Source: DAHUXN01 sp963729815 (GTDB taxonomy: Bacteria; Acidobacteriota; Terriglobia; Acidiferrales; UBA7541). Taken from it: a stretch of DNA of 64,000 nucleotides. Positions within the stretch are counted from its first letter, which is position 1; each line of letters starts with the position of its first letter. This document shows, piece after piece, positions 53,762 to 62,959 of this stretch. The notes under the pieces are model-generated. The model was not told the origin of the DNA. It did no database searches and was given only the letters and a program-made list of their open reading frames with translations. Position numbers and translations under genes: made by a program. The stretch is taken from assembly GCA_963729815.1 (NCBI GenBank), contig CAVSPU010000001.1:372001-436000 (forward strand). Direction: 5' to 3'.

Positions 53762-55111
53762 CTACCTCCCGAGCGGTTTCAGCAATGTATACGTCAGTGA
53801 CGCGCCTGCTAAATCGTGGTTGCCGATCGGAAACCCGGCGAACCCTCCAGTCTGATTTAGCCTTTCGTAAAACCAACTCATCGATATGTCTCGCCAGATC
53901 TGCTGTCGCAAACCGGCCCTCACCGAATAAGTTAGCAGACCACTCTGGGGACTGCTCGATGTCAGGAGCTGATCTTGAGCCCCGGATATCGTGGAGAACA
54001 CGTCCCAGTGGGACGACAACTTTCCCGTGAATGTTGCCGTTCCTGAATCCAGTTCCACCGCGCCCACTAAACCTCCCCCATCGCTGACGCGTCGCGAATA
54101 ATTGATCGCGACAGCCATCCGATCTCCCGTCCAGTTGTAAATCACGCCGCCGGCCCCGGACCATTGATTGGCGTTTACAGGGATCGTGATGACGATGAAG
54201 CCCAGGCTCAACTCCACTTCGTTAAATGTCAGGGAATACTCGGGCCCGCCGTAGATCGTGAAACTGCTGTTCGGGGAAATGTTTACTTGATCGAATACGA
54301 GAAACGAGTGTGTTGTAGTCCGCGCGTTCTGATGCGGGAATTTCAAGACCTGAAGGCCGTATTGAAAGCCCAATTGATTCTTCGCGCTAAATTGATGGGA
54401 AATGTAGGCTTCCCCGGTGACTGCCTGCGAATAGATCAATGCCGTGGTCGGACCCGTGTGCGGCGTATCGTCAAAACGGGTCTGGTTGAAGCCGCCTCCC
54501 AGCCCAAATGTCGTGTGCTCGCTTATCTGGTACGAATACAGAGCATTCGACAGGATGGTCGTCCGCCGGAGATTGGGGATATAGATCGACTGATTGGGAG
54601 AAACGCCCGGGCCCGGCGCATTGCTGCCTTGGCCCAGCTGCGAAAACGGATCTGTGGAGACCACGTAGTATTGCTGCGCCGTGAGAACACCATGCTCCGA
54701 CACCAGCCAGGAGACATGCCCATCGAGGTGCTGTGTAAACTGGTTTCGATAGTCCAGATTCTGGCTGATGTCAATTCCCGGCGTATAGTCAACCCCCCAG
54801 TTGAGGCGGGGAAGAGTTTCCGCAAACTCAAGCTTGGGCATGAACATGTATCCCAAGTCCCACTGCCGCGTCGGTGCGCCGACAAGCACGTTGTCGTCAA
54901 AATGAGTTCCCGCGGTAAGGTCCAGCTTGAAAATGTTCGTCAGCTCAGCATCAGCGCCAGGGATCGCCGCAGGCATTTGGCCGCTCGCCAACACGGGAAC
55001 ATTGGAAGCCGTCGACGTCCCCTGTCCCCACACGAGCGCTGGGAGCGTAAGAAACGCCAGACAGGCCACTGCCCGAATTAGCACCGGATGCCACACTCGG
55101 TTTCGCCTCAA
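53762..55111 (-). CDS. XrtA/PEP-CTERM-associated outer-membrane beta-barrel protein
   Basis: A 449-residue secreted protein with a signal peptide (residues 1-29, ending VWGQG) and alternating polar/aromatic strands through to a C-terminal aromatic-containing strand. This matches the outer-membrane PEP-CTERM-associated family (transporter-like porins) that follows the export protein in XrtA loci. It is the likely outer-membrane conduit or anchor for the polymer. Motifs include AGTHFDDNV near the mature N-terminus and ISHQFSAKNQLGFQYGLQ. It overlaps the export-protein stop by four bases and precedes the chain-length determinant by two. Confidence 0.88.
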   Translation of the reverse strand: MRRNRVWHPVLIRAVACLAFLTLPALVWGQGTSTASNVPVLASGQMPAAIPGADAELTNIFKLDLTAGTHFDDNVLVGAPTRQWDLGYMFMPKLEFAETLPRLNWGVDYTPGIDISQNLDYRNQFTQHLDGHVSWLVSEHGVLTAQQYYVVSTDPFSQLGQGSNAPGPGVSPNQSIYIPNLRRTTILSNALYSYQISEHTTFGLGGGFNQTRFDDTPHTGPTTALIYSQAVTGEAYISHQFSAKNQLGFQYGLQVLKFPHQNARTTTHSFLVFDQVNISPNSSFTIYGGPEYSLTFNEVELSLGFIVITIPVNANQWSGAGGVIYNWTGDRMAVAINYSRRVSDGGGLVGAVELDSGTATFTGKLSSHWDVFSTISGAQDQLLTSSSPQSGLLTYSVRAGLRQQIWRDISMSWFYERLNQTGGFAGFPIGNHDLAGASLTYTLLKPLGR

Positions 55112-55773
55112 GGAACAACCACCGTATCGCCGGGTTTCAAGACCACGTTCTCTTGCAGATCGCGCCCCCGGATCACGGCCTTATAATCGAACGGGATTCG
55201 AACTCGAATGCCACCCGGCATTGGCCGCAACACATAAATCTTTGTTTCCTTGGCAAAGTCCTTGAATCCACCCGATTCAGCAATCGCGTCTAGCACGGTC
55301 ATGGATTCGCTCAGCGGGTAAGTGCCCGGACGCGCTATTTGCCCTACGATGTTGAATTGATGGCTTCGCGGGTCGTCGACAATGACCGTGACTTCTGGAT
55401 TCTCGATGTACGCCTTCAACTTCCGTGTGATGTCGTCCTGCAGTTGCAGCGGAGTGAGCCCGCTCGCTTGAATCTCCCCGATCAGAGGAAGCGAAATCTT
55501 GCCATCGGGCCTCACCGGGATCTGTTGTGATATCTCTTTCTCTTTCCACACGTCGATGGTGAGCAGGTCGTTCTCCCCAATCACATACGTCTTGACATCA
55601 ATTACAGGCTTCTCCACCGTGGTTGTCGGTTGCGCAGGCTGAACCGCTTTGGATGGCGGATCCGCCGCCGCGGACGTCGTCTTCTTGTCTTGTCCGGCAG
55701 CACTCAGCATCCCGATCACTAGTGCGGGCACAATCAACATCCATTTTCCTTTTCCCATAACACCGACTTTCAT
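55108..55773 (-). CDS. polysaccharide export outer-membrane protein (Wza/XrtA-type, SLBB domain)
   Basis: A 221-residue periplasmic export protein: signal peptide (about 1-25; no lipobox Cys), a Poly_export domain beginning YVIGENDLLTIDVWKE, IPVRPDGKISLPLIGEI and an SLBB domain with VVGQ-like NIVGQIARPGTYPL. It is shorter than canonical Wza, as usual in XrtA systems. I chose the ATG at 55773 because AAGGAG lies upstream; TTG 55782 also opens the frame but with poorer spacing. It is the first structural gene of the polysaccharide operon, and its ATG follows 43 bases after the sigma-54 activator stop. Confidence 0.92.
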   Translation of the reverse strand: MKVGVMGKGKWMLIVPALVIGMLSAAGQDKKTTSAAADPPSKAVQPAQPTTTVEKPVIDVKTYVIGENDLLTIDVWKEKEISQQIPVRPDGKISLPLIGEIQASGLTPLQLQDDITRKLKAYIENPEVTVIVDDPRSHQFNIVGQIARPGTYPLSESMTVLDAIAESGGFKDFAKETKIYVLRPMPGGIRVRIPFDYKAVIRGRDLQENVVLKPGDTVVVP

Positions 55774-55816
55774 GTGTCCCAACTCCTTTTGCGGGAACCC
55801 GGAGACAATCTCTCGC

Positions 55817-56917
55817 CTAGCTCCGGGGTTGCGGATTCTCCGAGACCTTACGGCCCGGCACGCCCGCTTCTTTCAATTTGTACAGTAGGGCGCGGTAGCT
55901 GATATTCAGCGCGCTGGCTGCCCGTTTCCGGTTCCAATTGTGAGTTTGCAGAATTTTCAGAATGATCTTCTTTTCAAACTCACGCATCGCCTGGCGCGTA
56001 ACTTTCTTCAACGAAATCGATCCGTTTACGGGTACATCTGGAATGAACGACGAAGGACTTCCGCTCGAGAGCTCCACCGCGATGGCGTCTTCCGAGCCCA
56101 AAATCACGTAGCGCTTGATCATGTTTTCGAGTTCGCGAATATTTCCCGGCCAGTGATATCTTTGCATCATATCCAGCCGCCGGGCGGAGAGCGGGTGCGT
56201 CGGGCGGTTGAATTTCTCGCTGTAAACTTGCCGGAGGAAATCGCAAATGACGGGGATATCCGCAGTCCGCTCCCGTAGGCTCGGCAGCTGAATATTCACC
56301 ACGTTGATTCGGTAGTAGAGATCCTGCCGGAAACTCCCCTGCTCGATTTCCTCTTCCAGGTTGCGATTCGTCGCGCACACCACTCGCACGTCAATTCTTT
56401 TGTCTTCTTGCGCCCCGATCGGGCAAAACTGTCCGTCCTGCAACAGTTGCAACAGCTTCGCCTGGAGACCCATCTCCAGCTCCGCGATTTCATCCAGAAA
56501 GAGCGTCCCGTTCTGCGCGAGCTCTACGCGCCCCGGTTTCGTTCCATTCGCTCCAGTGAACGCGCCTTTTTCGTAGCCGAATAGTTCACTCTCCACAAGC
56601 GTTCCGGGGATCGCTGGGCAATTCACCTTCACAAATGGACCTGCTTCCCACGGCGAACGTGTGTGAAGCATTTTGGCGATGATTTCCTTCCCTGTGCCAC
56701 TCTCTCCTTGCAAAAGAACGGGAATATTTGCGCCCGCGACCTTATCCAGTTTCTGGCGAACAAGCCTCATACCCTCCGACCGGCCGAATACAACCTCGTC
56801 AGGAGGTACGGTGAGATTGATTTCTCCGCTCAGTCGAGTTGGAACTTGACGCGTTGCCGTTCCCACCGTTGCACCACTCCAAGACAGGCCCTTGACTTCG
56901 GTCCTGTGCAGACTCAT
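55817..56917 (-). CDS. sigma-54-dependent activator lacking a receiver domain
   Basis: A 366-residue AAA+ bacterial enhancer-binding protein. Residues 1-40 are unrelated to any sensor domain. The central domain has Walker A GESGTGKE (71-78), GAFTGA (118-123) for sigma-54 contact, Walker B GTLFLDEI, and the sensor-II/arginine motifs. A Fis-type HTH ends the protein (NWNRKRAASALNISYRALLYKLKEAG). Without a receiver or input domain it may be constitutively active or controlled by a partner protein. It lies 43 bases upstream of the polysaccharide operon, so it probably drives that operon and perhaps the PEP-CTERM gene with the sigma-54 promoter at 5185. Confidence 0.9.
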   Translation of the reverse strand: MSLHRTEVKGLSWSGATVGTATRQVPTRLSGEINLTVPPDEVVFGRSEGMRLVRQKLDKVAGANIPVLLQGESGTGKEIIAKMLHTRSPWEAGPFVKVNCPAIPGTLVESELFGYEKGAFTGANGTKPGRVELAQNGTLFLDEIAELEMGLQAKLLQLLQDGQFCPIGAQEDKRIDVRVVCATNRNLEEEIEQGSFRQDLYYRINVVNIQLPSLRERTADIPVICDFLRQVYSEKFNRPTHPLSARRLDMMQRYHWPGNIRELENMIKRYVILGSEDAIAVELSSGSPSSFIPDVPVNGSISLKKVTRQAMREFEKKIILKILQTHNWNRKRAASALNISYRALLYKLKEAGVPGRKVSENPQPRS

Positions 56918-57329
56918 TCACATGCACACTGAAATCCAATGTACATCCCTTGCGCAGAATCAGAAAATCATCTGTCAAATCTCATGTACGTCATTTATTA
57001 TCATGCATTAAACTGCCATTCGCAAACCCGAGGCACAGGCTGGCCTGAGCACTAAAACTATACAATAATCGCGAAATAGTGGTAAATGTTTTCACTTCGC
57101 GGAACCTGTTTTCCTCCCTGTTTCGAGATGAGAGAGACAACTTCCCTAACCGCAATTCCATGGCATCCGGACACTGCTGTTTATAAAGAACTTAACCAGA
57201 TATAAGTATAAAACACTGATTATGCGTGACTTACATTAACAATGTCGGTAATTCTCGCGAGGATGCGGAACCAAGAGGCAAACGAATCTATCGGATGATT
57301 CTATGTGGCGGATACAAGTCGTATGGTCT
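56918..57329. other. intergenic region upstream of the sigma-54 activator
   Basis: No gene is seen in these 412 bases, which are AT-rich. A TTGACA-like element lies on the minus strand at about 56975. A TGGCAG...TGCA arrangement at 57003-57018 resembles a sigma-54 site but has one base too few between GG and GC. The segment must hold the promoter for the activator and possibly the whole polysaccharide operon. Confidence 0.45.
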
Positions 57330-57677
57330 TTAGGAGGCCCGAGCCGACTCGCCGCGAATAATGTCGTAGCGTTCAATCACTGCGGCAACGCCGATGTCCG
57401 CCTTGGACTCTGCTTCGATGCCCGAATGATCGACGCGCACGACTCGGCCGTGAGCCCGTACAAATACTTCGGTGCCCTGCGTTATCTCGGCAGGAAGCGT
57501 CAGCGTAAAATCCAACTCCGTACCCGGAGTCAAATCCTTCTGCAATCTGAAATAGACACCGCGGGTTGAGATGTCCCTGGTCTGGCCATTGTGAGCCCCG
57601 GACTCACTATTGGCTGGCAGATGAATAACAACAGGAAGGGTCAGGTCATACCGGCGGGCCACACGACGCTCCGTCAT
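57330..57677 (-). CDS. single-domain PilZ protein
   Basis: A 115-residue protein that is almost entirely a PilZ domain: RRVARRYDL (R-x-x-x-R) near the start and DISTRGVYF (D-x-S-x-x-G). Both c-di-GMP-binding motifs are intact, so it is likely a diffusible c-di-GMP receptor. I chose the ATG at 57677, with GAGAGGAG upstream; a TTG at 57695 is also in frame. Its position in front of the polysaccharide control genes suggests that it links c-di-GMP to EPS or motility, but the target is unknown. Confidence 0.87.
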   Translation of the reverse strand: MTERRVARRYDLTLPVVIHLPANSESGAHNGQTRDISTRGVYFRLQKDLTPGTELDFTLTLPAEITQGTEVFVRAHGRVVRVDHSGIEAESKADIGVAAVIERYDIIRGESARAS

Positions 57678-58043
57678 CCCCAATGCTCCTCTCAAACTGC
57701 CGTAGGCAGACGCACCCTATCCCGAAGTAAGGGGCAGCAATCCGGCTTCCAAAGTCTGGATTCCCAAGAATCGATGCAGTTCTTGCGCGAGGATTGCGTG
57801 TATCTCGCCACACCCCCGAAGGTCGCCCAGCGTGCGCTCCTCATCTTCCAGGGAGGCGCAAGCCCTTTCTTAACAGCCGGGAACCTCTTCCGAACTCTCA
57901 CGCAAGCTGCGGCGACAATTTGTGCCAAACTTCCGCGAAAGAAACAAGAGGAATATTTCGGGTAGATGCCTGATTCGCCACCGTTTTTTTGCCGCATCCA
58001 GCCTTCTGCACTCAATATGCAAGTAGTTGCAGGCTGATTACAG
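57678..58043. other. intergenic region between the PilZ gene and the NtrC-type regulator
   Basis: These 366 bases hold the promoter of the PilZ gene, which shares the strand with the downstream regulator. Overlapping open frames on both strands lack ribosome-binding sites and recognised domains, so no gene is called. Confidence 0.45.
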
Positions 58044-59516
58044 CTATGATCCTCGTACTACAGGAACCCCTGGCGCCATACCAGCTCGTACTCCACGCCC
58101 CGAATCGAGATTGAATTGCCTCATCTTGTAAAGCAGTGCTTTGTAACTGATCCCCAGCATCTTCGCCGCATCCTTGCGGCACCAATTTGTCTTCTCGAGT
58201 GCGTCGGCGATTGCTTCCATCTCGGCTTCATCTTTGAGGCTACGCACCAGCGCCTTCAGACCCTGCTCGCGGGGCGGCGCAGCGTCTTCCTTCGACGAAA
58301 TGCGCTGCTGCGATTCGTTCAATTCAAGCAGCTCGCGCAAACTGCCGTCGTTGTCTTCGAGGATCACGTAGCGCTTCACGAAGTTTTCAAGCTCACGCAA
58401 ATTTCCCGGCCACGGATAGCGCATGGCCGCCTCGATCAAGTGCGCCGACGGTTCAGGGACCGGCTTTTGAAACTTTTCGCAATGCTTCGCCAGGAAGTGG
58501 CGGAATAGCATCGGTATTTCGTCGGTGCGCTCGCGCAGTGGCGGAATGTGCAACGACAGAACGCTCAAACGATAGTAAAGGTCTTCGCGAAACCTTCCCG
58601 CTTTCATGGCTTCCTGAACGTGGACGTTCGTGGCCGCCAACACGCGAACGTCCACTTGAATTCCGGCGCGCGCGCCCAGCCTTGAAAACTGGTTGTCCTG
58701 CAACACGTGCAGCAGCTTCGCCTGCAAATGCGGCGGGATTTCCGCGATTTCATCGAGGAAAATCGTTCCCTTGTTCGCCAATTCGAATTTTCCGGGCTTG
58801 GCGCGGACCGCGCCTGTGAAGGCTCCTGGCTCGTAACCAAACAGTTCCGATTCCAGCAGCTCGCCCGGCAGGGCCGCGCAGTTCACCTTGACGAACACCT
58901 GCTGCCGGCGCGCGGATCGCAGATGGATCATCCGCGCAACCACTTCCTTGCCGACGCCGCTTTCTCCGCTGATGAACACGGGTACGTCCACCGGCGCTAC
59001 CTGAAAAATCTGCTGGCGGATCTTCAGCATCTGCGGACTTGCGGCAAGAAACGACAAATCCTCGGTCAGCTCATCGCAATACTCGCGCAATGCCTGGTTC
59101 TCAGCTTTGAGCTCCTTTTTCTGCCGGCATTTCAGCAACGCCGCGTCGAGTTCTGGCTTCTCGAACGGCTTGGTCAGATAATCGTGCGCACCCAGTCGAA
59201 TTGCTTCTACCACGGTGCTCACTTCGTTGGAGCAGGACAGCATAATCACGTTCAGGCTGCGGTCCATTCGAATCAGCCGGCGCAATGTTTCCAGGCCATC
59301 CATCTCCGGCATCAGCACGTCCAGGATCACAAAGTCTGGTTTCGCGCCGCCGCCGATGGCTTCCAGGCCCTCGCTCCCGCTCGCCACCGCGGACACGTCG
59401 AAGCCGTCCACTTCCAAAAGCGTCTGGAGATATTTCCGGATGCTGGGCTCGTCATCGATAATCAGGACTTTTTCTTTTTCGGCCGCTTCAGTTTGGCCCC
59501 GGGATCCGCTACGCAT
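58044..59516 (-). CDS. NtrC-family sigma-54 response regulator (receiver-AAA-HTH)
   Basis: A 490-residue response regulator with an N-terminal receiver (IIDDEPSIRKYL, phospho-acceptor Asp66 in FVILDVLMPEMDG, Lys116 in YLTKPFEKPE), an AAA+ domain (GESGVGKE near 183-190, GAFTGA near 233, GTIFLDEI) and a C-terminal Fis-type HTH (NWCRKDAAKMLGISYKALLYKMRQF). Its ATG at 59516 overlaps the kinase stop by eight bases, so the pair is coupled. Phosphorylation should switch sigma-54 promoters, with the PEP-CTERM gene a candidate target, comparable to PrsR in other XrtA systems. Confidence 0.92.
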   Translation of the reverse strand: MRSGSRGQTEAAEKEKVLIIDDEPSIRKYLQTLLEVDGFDVSAVASGSEGLEAIGGGAKPDFVILDVLMPEMDGLETLRRLIRMDRSLNVIMLSCSNEVSTVVEAIRLGAHDYLTKPFEKPELDAALLKCRQKKELKAENQALREYCDELTEDLSFLAASPQMLKIRQQIFQVAPVDVPVFISGESGVGKEVVARMIHLRSARRQQVFVKVNCAALPGELLESELFGYEPGAFTGAVRAKPGKFELANKGTIFLDEIAEIPPHLQAKLLHVLQDNQFSRLGARAGIQVDVRVLAATNVHVQEAMKAGRFREDLYYRLSVLSLHIPPLRERTDEIPMLFRHFLAKHCEKFQKPVPEPSAHLIEAAMRYPWPGNLRELENFVKRYVILEDNDGSLRELLELNESQQRISSKEDAAPPREQGLKALVRSLKDEAEMEAIADALEKTNWCRKDAAKMLGISYKALLYKMRQFNLDSGRGVRAGMAPGVPVVRGS

Positions 59517-60741
59517 AGCTATATGCCTCGACTTTCGTTGGTAACAGGAACTTGAATGAGCTACCGCGGCCGGGTTCGCTATCAACCCAGATTTTGCCGT
59601 GGTGTGCTTGAATGAGTCTCTTGGTGATCGCTAATCCAAGCCCCATTCCCGACGAAGACGGATCGACGCGCACGAAATCTTCGAAGATCTCTTGATGGTA
59701 CTCCGCCGCGATCCCCACGCCTGTATCGCTCACGGAAATCATGATGCTGTTCGGCTGCGGGCGCCTCGCCGATCGCCGCTCTTTTGTCGGTGCCGTGGGA
59801 ACCACGCGTCGCTCCCAGAAGTACGGTTCCGCGCGCAATATTACTTTTCCTCCCACGGGCGTGTGTTTTAATGCGTTGTCCACCAGATTCGTCACGCACT
59901 GCTGCACCTTGGGATAATCGAACTTGAAGATCGGCAATTTCTCATCTATCTGCACTTCGAAATGTACATTTGCCCGCCGGAATGTTTCCTTCCACCTCAC
60001 CGCCACATCGTTCATGCAATCCTTGATGTCATTGTCTTGAAACTGCAGCACGAGCTTTCCGCTTTCCAGCGCTGTGTAATTCAGGAATGTCGAGACCAGA
60101 CGCACCAGACGGTCGCAGCTCTGTTTCGACTCCTGCAAAATGTCCCGCTGCTTTTCCGTCAACTGCCCGAGCGATCCGGAAAGCATCAGATCGTAGTAAC
60201 CCTTCATCACTGCCAGCGGCGTTTTCAATTCGTGCGCCGCCGATCCTAGAAACACAGTTTTCTGGCGATTAACCTCCTGCAACCGCAGATACGCCGCCAG
60301 CAAATTCCGATAGGTTATCTCTCTTTCTTGCAGAAGATCTTTTACCGTACGCCTCATCTGATCCTGATCGATCGGCGCTTCCACAAGAGCCGGCTCCGCA
60401 AAAATAACCAGCCAATCCGGTTCTGGCAGCCATCGGATCCGCGCGCGCGCCCGCCCGCCGGTGGATTCAACCTGTAGGTCGACCTCCTGCTCTCCGCGCT
60501 CCAGTTGGCCGAAAAGCCCCTTCGCGTCCACGTGCAAAATGTCGCGAAAAAGATTCGGCTGGGTGCCCTCTTCTGTTGGCTTGCAACCAAGCGAGTCTTG
60601 CGCATGCAAATTGGCGAAGAGGATTCGGCCGCTACGGTCCGTCACAAGCAAGGGCTTGTCGAGGGCATCAAGCAGACTGGACATCAGCCCGAAGACTGTG
60701 GTCCCGGTCGCCTGCGACTCGGTTGATACACTTCGATTCAA
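59509..60741 (-). CDS. PAS-containing cytoplasmic histidine kinase
   Basis: A 410-residue histidine kinase without membrane helices. An N-terminal PAS-like domain (LDALDKPLLVTDRSGRILFAN), a coiled-coil-like linker, the HisKA box (GSAAHELKTPLAVMKGY) near 170 and an HATPase domain with the N box (NLVDNALKHTPVGGK), G1 (SDTGVGI) and G2 (SSGMGLGLAI). It is the cognate kinase of the regulator that overlaps its end. It senses a cytoplasmic signal; unlike the known PrsK it has no membrane part, so it is not called PrsK here. No ligand is obvious from the sequence. Confidence 0.9.
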   Translation of the reverse strand: MNRSVSTESQATGTTVFGLMSSLLDALDKPLLVTDRSGRILFANLHAQDSLGCKPTEEGTQPNLFRDILHVDAKGLFGQLERGEQEVDLQVESTGGRARARIRWLPEPDWLVIFAEPALVEAPIDQDQMRRTVKDLLQEREITYRNLLAAYLRLQEVNRQKTVFLGSAAHELKTPLAVMKGYYDLMLSGSLGQLTEKQRDILQESKQSCDRLVRLVSTFLNYTALESGKLVLQFQDNDIKDCMNDVAVRWKETFRRANVHFEVQIDEKLPIFKFDYPKVQQCVTNLVDNALKHTPVGGKVILRAEPYFWERRVVPTAPTKERRSARRPQPNSIMISVSDTGVGIAAEYHQEIFEDFVRVDPSSSGMGLGLAITKRLIQAHHGKIWVDSEPGRGSSFKFLLPTKVEAYSYA

Positions 60742-61093
60742 GAACGCCTCCTGGCGCTATCGGCACAAAAAATCTCGAGATTCCGAGTCATTTCTTCCTG
60801 ATTGAGCTGATGAGGTTGAGCGGAAACCGCCATGCGCATTGATGGTGGCAAAGGGGCATAGGAGTGTCAATGGTAAATGCGTTTCGTTTGCACTTAAGAT
60901 GCAAAGAAGTTCTGCCGAATTTGGCTTTTCCGCCATAGTTGCTTATGCGTACCCAGGATGCATCGTAAAATACAGAAAATACACATCTTATACAGATAGA
61001 AATGTTCGGGTATAGCCACAAAATTGCTCCAATCGGAGTACTACTACCCCGGTTCTAGAGATCGGGTCAAATGTAGCGTCACTGAGGGTGCGC
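60742..61093. other. divergent intergenic region between the histidine kinase and a PilZ gene
   Basis: No gene is seen in these 352 bases. A 19-base inverted repeat TTTGCA-CTTAAGA-TGCAAA lies at 60887-60905, a possible regulator site. Promoters of both flanking genes should be here. Confidence 0.55.
60887..60905. repeat. 19-base inverted repeat, possible operator
   Basis: TTTGCA and TGCAAA arms flank a seven-base centre CTTAAGA. It is about 145 bases upstream of the histidine kinase start and 190 bases upstream of the PilZ start. The binding protein is unknown. Confidence 0.4.
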
Positions 61094-61423
61094 ATGAGCT
61101 CAAATAACGGTCACGTGGAGCGTCGGAAGTTTCAGCGCATCCGCTTGCAGGTTCCCCTTTTCATTCGCGGAACAGATGGTCGAGGCATCGAGTTCCTCGA
61201 ACTCGCGAAAACAATCGACATAAGCGGTTTGGGCGCACGCTTGGTTAGCCCCCACCCGCTGCGGCATGACGAGATCATTTCGCTTACGATCCCAGCTCCC
61301 CTTCCCGCCTCCGCTGAGCTTGGCGAATCGGGAACGCCGCCGATCCAAGCCCGTGTACGCCGTCTCGAGTGCAGCGGGGAGATGGAACTGGCTGCTGTCG
61401 AGTTCTTAAAGCCTCTCGAATAG
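61094..61423 (+). CDS. single-domain PilZ protein
   Basis: A 109-residue PilZ protein. It carries ERRKFQRIRLQVP (R-x-x-x-R) and DISGLGARL (D-x-S-x-x-G), so c-di-GMP binding is expected. The ATG at 61094 has GAGGGTG upstream; a GTG two codons earlier is also in frame. It is transcribed divergently from the histidine kinase and lies 267 bases before the GGDEF-PilZ gene, so the three may form one c-di-GMP unit. Confidence 0.87.
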   Translation: MSSNNGHVERRKFQRIRLQVPLFIRGTDGRGIEFLELAKTIDISGLGARLVSPHPLRHDEIISLTIPAPLPASAELGESGTPPIQARVRRLECSGEMELAAVEFLKPLE

Positions 61424-61689
61424 ACATCTTACGGCTGAGCCCCCTCATGCACGGGATGTGCGAAAAGTGGGAATTCGTTTCTCTTTCACCGTCCTCGCGC
61501 GTGACCAGCATTTCGACCCCATCATGGCTGCCAATTTCCTCCTTTCTTTCTGTAGCTTACGGACCTGCCCTCCTCCACAAATTCCTTGAGCGTTGGCATT
61601 GCCATTGCTATTCTGCTAGTGTCCCCGCAGGAGCGCCACTCGCATCGGAATAATGTAATCCAGTTCCGAAGAGCAAAACCGAAACTCTG

Positions 61690-62904
61690 ATGCCCCAGCC
61701 AGCGGAGTCGAATAGCACGTCCTCGTCGGACGATTCATTTTTCGACCTTCTCGTCGAGACTCTCGACAATCTGGAGGAGTCTGTCCGCGCGCAATTCCTG
61801 CAGCAATTTTTCAAATCGATCGCGCGCATCGACGTAACACAAGCGCAGAGCCTGGATTACTGGAGCCAGATTTTGGTGCGGCGCGGAGAACTTTCCGAAA
61901 GCATGGGCCGGAAGGTATCGCTTAAGACCGCAATGGTGGATGTACTGGCCTCGACCAGTTTTCTTCGCGTGCCGATCCTGATGGAGTACGAAGAATTCAA
62001 GAAACTCCAATTGAATGCGGCGACGGATGCGCTGACCGGCCTCTACAACCGTAGGCTATTCGAGGAATACTGCGACAAGGAATTCAATCGCGCCAAGCGG
62101 TACGGCCAGCATTTAGCGCTGGTTCTTCTCGATCTGCACCGCCTGAAAGAAGTCAACGATCTCTACGGCCACTTGCAGGGCGATCAGGTCTTGCAACTCG
62201 CGGCCACGACTTTGCGAAAAAATCTGCGCGCCTCGGACTTCGCGTTTCGCATCGGGGGCGACGAATTCGCTTTGCTGCTCCCCCAGGCGGACCCCGAGCA
62301 AGCTGCCACGCTTTGCGATCGCCTGCGCACGCACTTTGAGGGCGAAATCGCGCCGCTCAAACTGGAAGTTGGCGTGACGATCGATTACGGCATCGCGGTT
62401 CATCCGCAGGACGGCGAAACAAAAGATGTTCTGCTCCGCCTGGCAGATACCCGCCTCTACCAGCTCAAGAATGCGCAGCGGGCGCATGTTCGGCCGCGCG
62501 ACATGCAGCGGCCCGCGCCAGGAGCGCCGCCGCAGGCTTCCGCGCAAGCGCAGCAGTCGCCGGCGCCGCCGCCGAAGGCGCAAGCCGCGCCGACAGACGC
62601 GCACTCCGAAGCTCCAACGAAACCGCGCGGAGGCAGCGAACGGCGCAAATGGGAACGCGTGTCGCTGGCCGGGACGAAGGCGTATGCGGTGATCGCGGGA
62701 AATGAAAAGAAAACCGCGACGGTTGTGGATCTGTGCACGGGCGGCCTGGCGCTGATCATGGAAGGCGCGGAAGATGTGCCATCGCCATTTTTCGCGGTGC
62801 TGCACGTTCCGATATTGCCGCCGCTGCGCGTGAATTTGCGCAAAGTGTATACGCGCAAAGCGGAAGGCGGAAGCATGCGCGTGGGCTGCACATTCGTTTC
62901 GTAA
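61690..62904 (+). CDS. diguanylate cyclase with C-terminal PilZ domain (GGDEF-PilZ)
   Basis: A 404-residue cytoplasmic protein. Residues 15-105 are a helical N-terminal domain of unknown fold. The GGDEF domain has DALTGLYNRRLF, RIGGDEFAL (GGDEF at 189-193) and an inhibitory-site RxxD (Arg180-Asp183) five residues before GG, so product feedback is likely. After a Pro/Ala/Gln-rich linker (about 255-310) comes a PilZ-like domain with RRKWERV (R-x-x-x-R-like) and VDLCTGGLAL, where the motif is D-x-x-x-x-G with Cys in place of the usual serine. The fusion would make c-di-GMP and sense it in one chain. This combination is less common than the separate proteins. Confidence 0.9.
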   Translation: MPQPAESNSTSSSDDSFFDLLVETLDNLEESVRAQFLQQFFKSIARIDVTQAQSLDYWSQILVRRGELSESMGRKVSLKTAMVDVLASTSFLRVPILMEYEEFKKLQLNAATDALTGLYNRRLFEEYCDKEFNRAKRYGQHLALVLLDLHRLKEVNDLYGHLQGDQVLQLAATTLRKNLRASDFAFRIGGDEFALLLPQADPEQAATLCDRLRTHFEGEIAPLKLEVGVTIDYGIAVHPQDGETKDVLLRLADTRLYQLKNAQRAHVRPRDMQRPAPGAPPQASAQAQQSPAPPPKAQAAPTDAHSEAPTKPRGGSERRKWERVSLAGTKAYAVIAGNEKKTATVVDLCTGGLALIMEGAEDVPSPFFAVLHVPILPPLRVNLRKVYTRKAEGGSMRVGCTFVS

Positions 62905-62959
62905 TTTTTCCCCGAATTATTTTGGAAACAGTTCGAGCGCAAAATTCCGAAGGCGTGCG

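Noticed and set aside
57003..57018. TGGCAG...TGCA sigma-54-like element upstream of the activator gene
   Set aside because: The GG-to-GC distance is one base short, and sigma-54 does not tolerate that spacing.
57591..57965. 124-codon plus-strand frame opposite the PilZ gene
   Set aside because: It overlaps the PilZ coding region in antisense and has no start signal or domain.
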